Assembly (NCBI GenBank): GCA_015222405.1
Contig: JADFVG010000031.1
Coordinates: 1 to 10,960 of the forward strand
DNA from: Chloroflexota bacterium
Lineage (GTDB): Bacteria > Chloroflexota > Dehalococcoidia > E44-bin15
DNA: 10,960 nucleotides
Direction of reading: 5' to 3'
Part shown: piece by piece, positions 5,531 to 10,960 of the stretch
How the letters are laid out: each line of letters opens with the position of its first letter
Position numbering within the stretch: the stretch's first letter is position 1
Notes under the pieces: model-generated
The model's input: only the letters and a program-made list of their open reading frames with translations
Database searches by the model: none
Told to the model about the DNA's origin: nothing
Program-made: the position numbers and the translations under genes

Positions 5531-6991
5531 TCAATCCCTTCTAACTACTTGAACCAGATTCCGCTGGCTGTCGTAGATCTTGACCTCCAGCGGCATCTGC
5601 CCCGGTAACGAATGGGTAGCACAGGCCAGACATGGATCGTAAGCTCTGAACGCCATCTCAATCTTATTGAGCAGCCCTTCAGTGATCTCCTTTCCGCCTT
5701 TGATTAAGCCCTGGGCTGCCTTCTTGATAGACATTGATATGGCGGCATTGTTGTTGGTAGTGCCCACGATGAGGTTGACCTTGTTTACTACGCCATGCTC
5801 ATCAGTGATGTAGTGATGGGTGAGGGTGCCACGTGGCGCCTCTACTATGCCTACTCCTTCGTCTGGGGTGGTAGTGGGGATGATGCGATACTCGGGGCCA
5901 GTGATCTCCGAGTCGACGCTCAACTCCAGAAGGCGCTCCGCAGCATACAGTAGTTCGATGATGCGGGCCCAGTGGGTAGCGAGGGTAGCATGCACTGGCT
6001 TACCCCCAAGCGTGGAATACATACGCTCATATTCCGCCTGAGCCAGGGGGGTAGTCATGCCATCGGCGGCATTGAGCCGGGATAGAGGCGTTGCCCGATA
6101 CACGCCGCTATCCTGGCCGTCGACGAGCCCCCTCCAACCGACCTTCTTCAGGTAGGGGAACTTGAGGTAGGTCCAGGGTTCCACGTATTCAGCAACGTGC
6201 TCCAGATACTCTCTGGGGGCATACTTGACAAACTCCTTGCCCTCGGTATCGACCACGCGCACTTTGCCATCGTAAAAGTTGACCTTGTTATTCTCATCCA
6301 CCAAGCCCATGTAGTAGGTACGGTGGGTGTAGCTGTCGCTCAAGATGAGGTCTACATAAGCCTTATTGGCCAGAACTATATCGTCAAATACCTTGATGGT
6401 GAACTTGGCAAACTCCAGCAGCGATCTAGCCATTTCCTCGATGCGCTGCCTCTCCTCCTCATTCAGCCCATGGCTCATGCCACCAGGCAGGGCTCCGCAG
6501 GGGTGGACCTTCCTCCCCGCCACCATCTCGATGATCTCGTGGCCCATCTCTCGAGCCTTGATCACCTCCATCCCCACATCTGGCACCTTGGCGATGACAC
6601 CCAGGATGTTGCGCTCCGCCGGGTTAGCATCAGGACCCATGATAAAATCAGGCCCACTGAGAATGTAGAAATGGGTGGTATGGTCAGCGACATAGAAGGC
6701 GCTGTACATAAGCTCGCGCAGCTTCTTGCCCGTGGATGGCGGGTCGATATGGTAAACAGCATCTACAGCTTTTACCGACGCCATATGGTGGGCCTCAGGA
6801 CACACGCCGCAGATGCGCTCGGTGATCTGGGGCATATCCTCAACCAGTCGCCCCTCGCAGAACTTTTCAAAGCCCCGCAGCTCAGGAACCTGAAAGTAGG
6901 CATTGGCTACCTCACCAGCATCGTCGAGGAAGATCTCGATCTTACCGTGTCCCTCGAGTCGGGTAATGGGGTCGATGCTTATCCTTTTCAT
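5531..6991 (-). CDS. mvhA: [NiFe] hydrogenase large subunit, group 3 (Mvh/Vhu-like)
   Basis: A 486-residue catalytic subunit that splits or forms H2 at a Ni-Fe centre. The nickel ligands are Cys61 and Cys64 in R-I-CGVCPEAHH and Cys454 and Cys457 in DPCLACATH. All are present, so the active site is complete. After His460 there is a 26-residue extension that a maturation endopeptidase must remove; no such protease gene is in the window. The N-terminus (ISIDPITRLEGHGKIEIFLD) and the CATH ending match the cytoplasmic group 3 enzymes, closest in style to Mvh/Vhu. The ATG overlaps the small-subunit stop (ATGA, 6988-6991). There is no MvhD, heterodisulfide reductase or diaphorase gene within the window. 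The next genes are redox-defence proteins, so the electron partner is uncertain. Subgroup 3c is a judgement from recall. Confidence 0.95.
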   Translation of the reverse strand: MKRISIDPITRLEGHGKIEIFLDDAGEVANAYFQVPELRGFEKFCEGRLVEDMPQITERICGVCPEAHHMASVKAVDAVYHIDPPSTGKKLRELMYSAFYVADHTTHFYILSGPDFIMGPDANPAERNILGVIAKVPDVGMEVIKAREMGHEIIEMVAGRKVHPCGALPGGMSHGLNEEERQRIEEMARSLLEFAKFTIKVFDDIVLANKAYVDLILSDSYTHRTYYMGLVDENNKVNFYDGKVRVVDTEGKEFVKYAPREYLEHVAEYVEPWTYLKFPYLKKVGWRGLVDGQDSGVYRATPLSRLNAADGMTTPLAQAEYERMYSTLGGKPVHATLATHWARIIELLYAAERLLELSVDSEITGPEYRIIPTTTPDEGVGIVEAPRGTLTHHYITDEHGVVNKVNLIVGTTNNNAAISMSIKKAAQGLIKGGKEITEGLLNKIEMAFRAYDPCLACATHSLPGQMPLEVKIYDSQRNLVQVVRRD

Positions 6992-7962
6992 TTGATCCTT
7001 GCCCTCCTTAGTATCGAGTCGGCCAGGCTATAGCGATAAAAGGTTCCTACCGGGTCCTTGATCTGGCTCATGAGATTTTCCACATCCTCCTCAGAAAGCT
7101 CCTTTTCGTCCTCTACGCCCAGGATGGAGGCCACAGCGCTCAGGAATCTGGCACCCTGGTCGACGACCCCTTCCGGAGGGCCATAGCAGCCAGTGCAGGG
7201 CATATTGGCTCTGGGGCACAGGGCACCACAGCCCTCGCGAGTAGCAATGCCAGCGCAGAGGAGTCCCTGCTCAAGCAGGCATTTCTCAGGGTCAGGTATG
7301 ATTTCATGAGGGCGATAGAACGCCTTCACCTTTTTATTCTCCCTGGTTTTGGGGCACTCCTCACACAGTGCTCGGGTGCCAGCGCCAATCACGCTCCCCC
7401 GTGGCGGCAGGTTTCCTTGGACGATGGCCTCCAACACTGCCCAGGTCTGCTTCCCCACCGGGGGACAGCCGGGCACAAAATAATCTACCTCCACTGTCTG
7501 GGCGAGGGTTTTGACCGTATCGTATAACTCAGGCAGGGTCAACTTTCCCTCCGGCATCTGATAGCTGGTCTGGGGTAATGTTTGGTTGGGGTTATCCGTT
7601 GACGGCGTCTCTATGTATGCTCGATGGAATATACCCTCGCGGTTTGTCAGGTTGGCCAGACCGGGAATGCAGCCTTCATAGGAGCAGGAGCCGTAGGCCA
7701 CCATTATCTTCGACTTGGCCCGCAGCAGCTTGGCAATGTGCTCATGCTCCGAGTTCTGAATAGCACCGTTGAACAGGCAAACATCGATGCTGTTATCTAC
7801 CATCTGCTCTACATCGTGGTATTTGAAGTCAACGAGCGCTGGCCAGAAAACGATGTCGGCAGCCTCAGCAAGTTTGAGGATCTTGTCCCCGATCTCCAGC
7901 GTAGCGATCTCACAGCCACCGCAACTTGAGGCCCAGTATCCCGCTATCTTGAGTTTTTCCAT
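6988..7962 (-). CDS. mvhG: [NiFe] hydrogenase small subunit, group 3 (Mvh/Vhu-like)
   Basis: A 324-residue electron-transfer subunit. The proximal [4Fe-4S] cluster ligands are Cys14 and Cys17 (SSCGGCE), Cys93 (GSCSYEGC) and Cys166 (PGCPP). Eight more cysteines, at 200, 203, 228, 236, 245, 249, 256 and 259, suit two further clusters (LCEECPKTRE, CLLEQGLLC, GCGALCPRANMPCTGC). There is no Tat signal (RRxFxK) and no membrane segment, so the enzyme is cytoplasmic. The length and three-cluster plan fit MvhG/VhuG better than the short subunits of bidirectional enzymes. The ATG at 7960-7962 is chosen because GGGGGTG precedes it and the protein then starts just before the conserved CGGCE; a longer start at 7998 would overlap perR. 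It begins 23 nt after perR, which places hydrogenase expression under peroxide control. Confidence 0.94.
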   Translation of the reverse strand: MEKLKIAGYWASSCGGCEIATLEIGDKILKLAEAADIVFWPALVDFKYHDVEQMVDNSIDVCLFNGAIQNSEHEHIAKLLRAKSKIMVAYGSCSYEGCIPGLANLTNREGIFHRAYIETPSTDNPNQTLPQTSYQMPEGKLTLPELYDTVKTLAQTVEVDYFVPGCPPVGKQTWAVLEAIVQGNLPPRGSVIGAGTRALCEECPKTRENKKVKAFYRPHEIIPDPEKCLLEQGLLCAGIATREGCGALCPRANMPCTGCYGPPEGVVDQGARFLSAVASILGVEDEKELSEEDVENLMSQIKDPVGTFYRYSLADSILRRARIK

Positions 7963-7985
7963 GACACCCCCTAGTAACGCAATTC

Positions 7986-8363
7986 TTAGGATTGGCAATC
8001 CTTACACAGCCCTCGAAATTCCAACCGGTGGTGGGAGACCTTGAAGCCCGTTTTTTGGGCTACTCTCTCATCGATCTCTTTATCCACCGGCTCATCGACA
8101 TCAAAAATGCGGCCGCATTGCTCACACCTGAAGTGATAGTGGCTCTGTTGATTGCCATCGAACCTGCTTTGGGTGCTGGCAAGGTCAAGCTCCAAGATCT
8201 CACCCTCCTGTTTCAGCAACTTAAGGTTGCGGTAAACCGTCCCCAGGCTGATATTGGGTATCTCCTTCCTCACCTGCTCGTAGACCCAATCAGCAGTAGG
8301 GTGGGAGGTCGTACTCTTTAGAACCCTAAGGATGGCCTCTTTCTGTTTCGATTTCCGCGCCAT
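7986..8363 (-). CDS. perR: Peroxide-responsive Fur-family repressor PerR
   Basis: A 125-residue metal-dependent repressor. Residues 1-65 form the winged helix (HPTADWVYEQV, NISLGTVYRNLKLLKQEGEI); residues 66-125 form the dimer and metal domain. The structural zinc site is Cys80-x2-Cys83 and Cys120-x2-Cys123. The regulatory site reads SRFD69 ... HYH (75, 77), with His21 and Asp88. The Asp at position 69, where Fur proteins have Glu, is the mark of PerR, which loses DNA binding when iron-bound histidines are oxidised by H2O2. The ATG at 8361-8363 has no good ribosome site. It is still preferred because longer starts would run into the promoter and operator at 8393-8441. The gene is first in a run of oxidative-stress and hydrogenase genes and has a Fur/PerR-type palindrome over its own promoter, so it should repress itself and the run. 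Confidence 0.95.
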   Translation of the reverse strand: MARKSKQKEAILRVLKSTTSHPTADWVYEQVRKEIPNISLGTVYRNLKLLKQEGEILELDLASTQSRFDGNQQSHYHFRCEQCGRIFDVDEPVDKEIDERVAQKTGFKVSHHRLEFRGLCKDCQS

Positions 8364-8392
8364 GATGCAAGATCTAAGTGAGCTAATCAAGA

Positions 8393-8417
8393 AGTAATAA
8401 TAATCATTACTAATGAT
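8393..8417. promoter_or_regulatory. Fur/PerR-type operator upstream of perR
   Basis: AGTAATAATAATCATTACT (8393-8411) agrees with the 19-bp Fur-box consensus GATAATGATAATCATTATC at 14 positions and is itself an inverted repeat. Overlapping it, ATCATTA-C-TAATGAT (8403-8417) is a perfect 7-1-7 palindrome. Two overlapping palindromes suggest binding of two dimers. The site covers the -10 and expected start of the perR promoter and ends 30 nt before the perR ATG. Confidence 0.82.
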
Positions 8418-8441
8418 GAACCATTTACTCAGTCCTGTCAA
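8413..8441 (-). promoter_or_regulatory. Promoter of the perR-hydrogenase-defence unit
   Basis: On the minus strand there is a perfect TTGACA -35 (8436-8441), a 17-nt spacer and CATCAT (8413-8418, 4 of 6) as -10. The -10 lies inside the PerR-type palindrome, so bound repressor would block polymerase. The promoter is separate from hcp, whose stop is at 8524. Confidence 0.68.
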
Positions 8442-8523
8442 GATAGTCCATATTCTTCTCGTAATATGCTGGAGATAGACCCCAGATAGGAGTAACCCCC
8501 GGCAGCTATTACCCTTCGCAGCA

Positions 8524-9807
8524 TTAGCTAAGGATCGCCTTGATGTCCTCTTCAGGAGTCGTGATCAGCTTGATGTCAAAGTTGTCTTGGAGTACCTTGA
8601 GGACGTTCGGGGTGATGAATGCTGGGAGAGTTGGACCGATCCGAATGCCTTTGATGCCAAGGTGAAACAGTGTCAGCAGAATGGCTACTGCCTTTTGCTC
8701 AAACCAGGAAAGTACCATCGACAGAGGAAGGTCGTTTACGCTACAGTTGAAGGCATTCCCAAGCGCGAGTGCCACCTGGATCGCCGAGTATGCATCATTG
8801 CACTGCCCCATGTCGATGAGGCGCGGGATACCATCGATGCTGCCCAGGTTGAGATTGTTGAATCGAAACTTCCCGCAGCCCAGTGTCAGGACCACGCAAT
8901 CTTGCGGGACATTCTGTACGAACTCCGTGTAGTAATTGCGACTTGGCTTCGCGCCGTCACATCCACCGACGAGGAAGAAGTGCCGTATTCGACCAGCCTT
9001 GACTAGTTCGATGATTTTGTCTGCCAGCCTGAGGACAGCCGTATAGTGAAAGCCGGTGGTCAAGGTGCCTCCGGGTTTCTCGGGCAGTGCAGGTGAACTC
9101 TTCGCCTTATCGATCACAGGCCGGAAGTCACGCCCTTCTATGTGAGTCACTCCTGGCACGCCGGTAACACCACATGTGAAAAGGCGGTCCCGATACGATT
9201 CTCTGGGGATCAGGACGCAGTTGGTTGTGACAAGCATCGCCCCAGGGAATTCGTCGAACTCCTTCTTCTGATTCTGCCAGGCACCGCCGTAGTTGCCAAC
9301 GAGGTGGTTGAACTTTTTGAGCTCAGGATATGCATGTGCCGGGAGCATCTCACCGTGGGTATAGACGTTGATCCCTGTTCCTTCGGTCTGCTTTAAGAGT
9401 TCGTACAGATCGAGAAGGTCATGGCCACTTACCACAATCCCGGGGCCTGCCTTCGTCCCGGTGGAGACCGACGTGGGCTCCGGGTTGCCAAAGCGGCTGG
9501 TATGCGCCTTGTCAAGCATCTCCATGGCGCGCAGGTTCATCTCTCCACACTTGAGGGCGAGACCAACGTAGCGATTGAGATCAAAGTTCACATTGGTGCC
9601 AGTCACAAACAGTGCCTCCTGTACAAAGGCATCCACCTCTTCGTCCCTGGCCCCAAGTTGGCGGGCATGGTACGCATAGGCTGCCATACCTTTCAACCCG
9701 ATGAGAAGCGTATCCTGAAGGCTCTGAATGTCCTCGTTCTTCCCGCACACACCGGCTTTTTTACACCCACTGCCTTTTAATGTCTGTTCGCATTGATAGC
9801 AAAACAT
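8524..9807 (-). CDS. hcp: Hydroxylamine reductase / hybrid-cluster (prismane) protein, short form
   Basis: A 427-residue Fe-S enzyme credited with reducing hydroxylamine to ammonia and, in E. coli, NO to N2O. The N-terminal cubane cluster is bound by Cys3-x2-Cys6, Cys15 and Cys21. The hybrid 4Fe-2S-2O cluster ligands are all visible: His129 (SGHDLLD), Glu153 (THGEMLPA), Cys197 (TTNC), Cys283 (GGCDGAKPSR), Cys311 (LGCGKFRF), Cys336 (MGQCNDAY), Glu370 and Lys372 (WFEQK). At 427 residues it lacks about 110 residues found between the cubane motif and the GHDL motif in the usual 540-550 residue proteins. It therefore belongs to the short class known mainly from thermophiles. The ATG (9805-9807) has AAAGGAGG, at a long 12-nt distance. 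The Crp/Fnr gene nearby recalls HcpR, the usual hcp regulator, but no clean operator of that type was found upstream. Confidence 0.96.
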   Translation of the reverse strand: MFCYQCEQTLKGSGCKKAGVCGKNEDIQSLQDTLLIGLKGMAAYAYHARQLGARDEEVDAFVQEALFVTGTNVNFDLNRYVGLALKCGEMNLRAMEMLDKAHTSRFGNPEPTSVSTGTKAGPGIVVSGHDLLDLYELLKQTEGTGINVYTHGEMLPAHAYPELKKFNHLVGNYGGAWQNQKKEFDEFPGAMLVTTNCVLIPRESYRDRLFTCGVTGVPGVTHIEGRDFRPVIDKAKSSPALPEKPGGTLTTGFHYTAVLRLADKIIELVKAGRIRHFFLVGGCDGAKPSRNYYTEFVQNVPQDCVVLTLGCGKFRFNNLNLGSIDGIPRLIDMGQCNDAYSAIQVALALGNAFNCSVNDLPLSMVLSWFEQKAVAILLTLFHLGIKGIRIGPTLPAFITPNVLKVLQDNFDIKLITTPEEDIKAILS

Positions 9808-9862
9808 TTTCTCTGTCTACCTCCTTTCTGCAAAAAGTCGCGCCTGTTGTGGGGAGTTCCAC

Positions 9863-9880
9863 TCAGCATAACCTGGTCAT
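9863..9880 (-). other. Five-codon frame behind a perfect Shine-Dalgarno, upstream of hcp
   Basis: AAAGGAGGTGAT (9886-9897) is a full 12-base match to the anti-Shine-Dalgarno end of 16S rRNA. Nine nt after its GGAGG comes ATG (9878-9880), followed by ACC AGG TTA TGC and TGA (9863-9865), encoding MTRLC. It lies 55 nt upstream of hcp in its predicted leader. It may be a leader peptide that tunes hcp translation or transcription, or the surviving start of a gene lost by mutation. Confidence 0.35.
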
Positions 9881-9905
9881 AGGCAATCACCTCCTTTGGC
9901 CCTTG

Positions 9906-9911
9906 ATTCTA
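9906..9911 (-). promoter_or_regulatory. Predicted -10 of the hcp promoter
   Basis: TAGAAT on the minus strand (5 of 6 to TATAAT). The start would be near 9899, giving a 92-nt leader before hcp. The -35 at 17 nt (AGTCGT) is poor. A perfect inverted repeat CCTCA-N5-TGAGG (9925-9939) lies across the -35 region and the stop codon of the upstream frame. It could be an operator or a hairpin without T-tract. Confidence 0.45.
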
Positions 9912-9926
9912 GTCCCGTACAAAGCC

Positions 9927-10172
9927 TCACGACTTGAGGTCACCCCTGATCCCGACGGACACCTCCTCAAAGGGAATATCTTTGCCGCTTGAGCGTATCG
10001 CTTGCTTTGCCATATGCGCTAACCCCGAGCAACAAGGCACCTCCATGTGCACTACGGTAAGGCTCTTCACATCTGAGAGGCGCAGTATATCGGTCAACTT
10101 CCTCTGGTGAGCCTGGAAGTCATCCAGTTTGGGGCAGGCCACCAATAGGACATGACCTCTGAGGAAGTCGTG
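9927..10172 (-). other. Fe-S protein C-terminal segment inside the chimeric frame
   Basis: Residues 226-306 of the chimera (HDFLRGHVLLVACPKLDD ... VVHMEVPCCSGL ... GKDIPFEEVSVGIRG) match my recollection of the last third of 4Fe-4S ferredoxin-type proteins often found beside hcp in anaerobes. These usually start with two CxxCxxCxxxCP motifs, which are absent here. The join falls at about 10161-10172, where Asp-Phe-Leu would fit both parents. This assignment is from memory of the family, not a search. Confidence 0.55.
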
Positions 10173-10847
10173 GTCTGGCGCGGCTGGCTCGGGGCGGTAA
10201 CGTTGGATGTAGCGCCACAGCACACGCTGAACATGCCTGCCTATGGGAATGAGGCGCTCCTTATTACCTTTACCTAGAACTTTGACTTGCCCCTCTTCCA
10301 GCCAGAGATTATCCGTTCTCATGTTACACAACTCTGAGACCCGGGGCCCCGTGTCCAGAAGGGTGAGGATAACGGCGTAGTCGCGATAGCCTTCAGGGGT
10401 CGCTGTATTGATCACCTTGATGAGTTGGTCGAGCTGAAGATCAGAGAAGGTAGGGAGCACCTTCCTGGGTGGCTTGGGTATCCTCACTTTGTCAAAGTGG
10501 CTTCTCTTGACGATGCCCTCGTTCTGTAGCCAGGACCAGAACGCCCTGATAGAGCGCAGGTAGCAGTTTATGGTGTGTCCTGAGAGCCCTCCGTCTTGAG
10601 GCTTATTGAGGCGGTGGCTAGAGAAGCGCCTCTTCTGCTGGAGGTGGAGGATGAGAGCCCTGATTTCATTGGGCCCGATATCGGTTACATCGGTGGCAAG
10701 ACCCTCTGAGCAAAGAAAGTCCCGAAAGTAGGTCACGCTGTTCGTGGCAATGTCTATGGTGTTTTGACTCTTCCCCTCTGTTTGAGCACAAAGGCCATAG
10801 CCCCGAATGAGGCTTGAAAGCTCTGTGGATGTACCCCTTGTTGACAC
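9927..10847 (-). CDS. Chimeric frame: truncated tyrosine recombinase joined to an Fe-S protein C-terminus
   Basis: A 306-residue intact frame made of two unrelated parts. Residues 8-115 are the SAM-like core-binding domain of a XerC/D-type recombinase (SQNTIDIATNSVTYFRDFL, LSGHTINCYLRSIRAFWSWL). Residues 130-226 begin the catalytic domain, with the first catalytic arginine (Arg169 in DTGPRVSEL) and the hairpin lysine in GKGNKER (193-198). The second half, with HxLRH, the second His/Trp and the nucleophilic tyrosine, is missing. From about Asp227 the protein reads as the end of an iron-sulfur protein (VACPKLDD, TVVHMEVPCC). It cannot be an active recombinase. The start is GTG (10845-10847); no ribosome site or ATG is seen, and the frame stays open into tRNA-Val. 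It lies upstream of hcp on the same strand, 69 bp from the tRNA, and may be the relic of an element once integrated there. Confidence 0.8.
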   Translation of the reverse strand: MSTRGTSTELSSLIRGYGLCAQTEGKSQNTIDIATNSVTYFRDFLCSEGLATDVTDIGPNEIRALILHLQQKRRFSSHRLNKPQDGGLSGHTINCYLRSIRAFWSWLQNEGIVKRSHFDKVRIPKPPRKVLPTFSDLQLDQLIKVINTATPEGYRDYAVILTLLDTGPRVSELCNMRTDNLWLEEGQVKVLGKGNKERLIPIGRHVQRVLWRYIQRYRPEPAAPDHDFLRGHVLLVACPKLDDFQAHQRKLTDILRLSDVKSLTVVHMEVPCCSGLAHMAKQAIRSSGKDIPFEEVSVGIRGDLKS

Positions 10848-10874
10848 AGAATGTGACGAAGCAAGGGGTCTATC

Positions 10875-10903
10875 TTTACAAAGCTGGGTTTTGGGGCTAG
10901 AAT
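10875..10903 (+). promoter_or_regulatory. Promoter of tRNA-Val
   Basis: TTTACA (10875-10880), 17 nt, TAGAAT (10898-10903) on the plus strand. The start near 10910 is 6 nt before the first base of the mature tRNA. Confidence 0.7.
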
Positions 10904-10915
10904 AGATACAATTTG

Positions 10916-10960
10916 GGGCGGTTAGCTCAGCGGATAGAGCGCTTGCTTCACACGCAAGAG
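10916..10960 (+). tRNA. tRNA-Val (anticodon CAC), cut by the window edge
   Basis: The 5' part of a tRNA. The acceptor strand GGGCGGT (10916-10922) is followed by T8-A9, a D-arm with stem GCTC (10925-10928) and GAGC (10937-10940), and an anticodon arm CTTGC-TTCACAC-GCAAG (10942-10958). The 7-base loop puts CAC at 10949-10951, reading valine GUG codons. The T-arm and 3' acceptor end lie beyond the window. This is the only plus-strand gene seen and stands back to back with the recombinase fragment, a common arrangement at integration sites. Confidence 0.93.

Noticed and set aside
6197..7033. Long plus-strand open frame opposite the hydrogenase large subunit
   Set aside because: It mirrors a fully conserved gene on the other strand; there is no start signal or recognisable domain. 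The same holds for plus-strand frames opposite crp/fnr, fprA and hcp.
8364..8441. Longer perR beginning at 8441
   Set aside because: It would place coding sequence over the TTGACA promoter and PerR-type palindrome, and the added residues have no family counterpart.
8469..8485. Terminator hairpin after hcp (CTGGGG, loop, CTCCAG read on the minus strand)
   Set aside because: Six-bp stem with a wobble pair and no T-tract; too weak to call.
9827..9842. Partial third Crp-type operator before hcp (GCGACTTTTTGCAG)
   Set aside because: Only one half-site and the T-run match (11 of 16); the other arm is lost and it lies downstream of the predicted hcp start, so it is not counted.
9873..9889. Inverted repeat GGTGAT-N5-ATGACC as an HcpR-like site
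   Set aside because: It is mostly the Shine-Dalgarno and start of the five-codon frame; the arms have a mismatch and the pattern is not the usual Crp/Fnr half-site orientation.
10841..10846. TTGACA on the plus strand as the tRNA-Val -35
   Set aside because: It is 75 bp from the tRNA with no -10 at the right distance, and overlaps the GTG start of the recombinase fragment; TTTACA-17-TAGAAT at 10875-10903 fits better.
1..10960. CRISPR array, insertion sequence or toxin-antitoxin pair
   Set aside because: No spaced direct-repeat series, no transposase with terminal inverted repeats and no paired small genes of that kind were seen.

Overview
The window comes from a strict or facultative anaerobic bacterium, most probably an uncultured one. 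Every protein gene lies on the minus strand; the only plus-strand gene is a tRNA-Val cut by the right edge. The content (superoxide reductase instead of superoxide dismutase, flavodiiron protein with high-molecular-weight rubredoxin, prismane protein, cytoplasmic [NiFe] hydrogenase of the Mvh/Vhu type, PerR) is a classic anaerobe oxygen/NO-defence set. A Dehalococcoidia-like Chloroflexota host would fit the Vhu-type hydrogenase and the small zinc-ribbon proteins, but this is recall of protein style and not proven here.

Layout, in the direction of transcription (right to left). Next to tRNA-Val (10916-end) is an open reading frame (9927-10847) that starts as a tyrosine recombinase and ends as the C-terminal part of an iron-sulfur protein. 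Then comes hcp (8524-9807), a short-form hybrid-cluster protein with all cluster ligands, preceded by a TAGAAT -10 and a five-codon frame behind a perfect Shine-Dalgarno. Next is the main unit, led by perR (7986-8363) from a TTGACA promoter whose -10 is buried in a Fur/PerR-type palindrome. Its order is perR, hydrogenase small and large subunits, glutaredoxin-like protein, Hrb flavin reductase-rubredoxin, FprA flavodiiron protein, superoxide reductase, a ferritin-like remnant, peroxiredoxin, and a small winged-helix protein. Spacing is 1 to 112 nt with a 4-nt overlap between the hydrogenase genes. Last comes a second regulatory block: a zinc-ribbon protein, a cysteine-free Crp/Fnr regulator, a 2[4Fe-4S] ferredoxin and a small Cys/His zinc-ribbon protein.

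How it may work together: FprA plus Hrb reduce O2 or NO to water or N2O, superoxide reductase and peroxiredoxin remove superoxide and peroxide, and Hcp handles NO or hydroxylamine. The hydrogenase genes sit inside this PerR-led unit with no Hdr, MvhD or diaphorase partner visible, so H2 may be the electron source for the scavenging enzymes. In the left block the ferredoxin and the small zinc-ribbon gene each carry the same 16-bp Crp-type operator (TGCGACTTTTGTCTCA). In both cases it is centred exactly 41.5 bp from the start predicted from a -10 box. The regulator next door has the R-E-x-x-x-R recognition helix expected for such a site, so a small local regulon can be read directly from the sequence.
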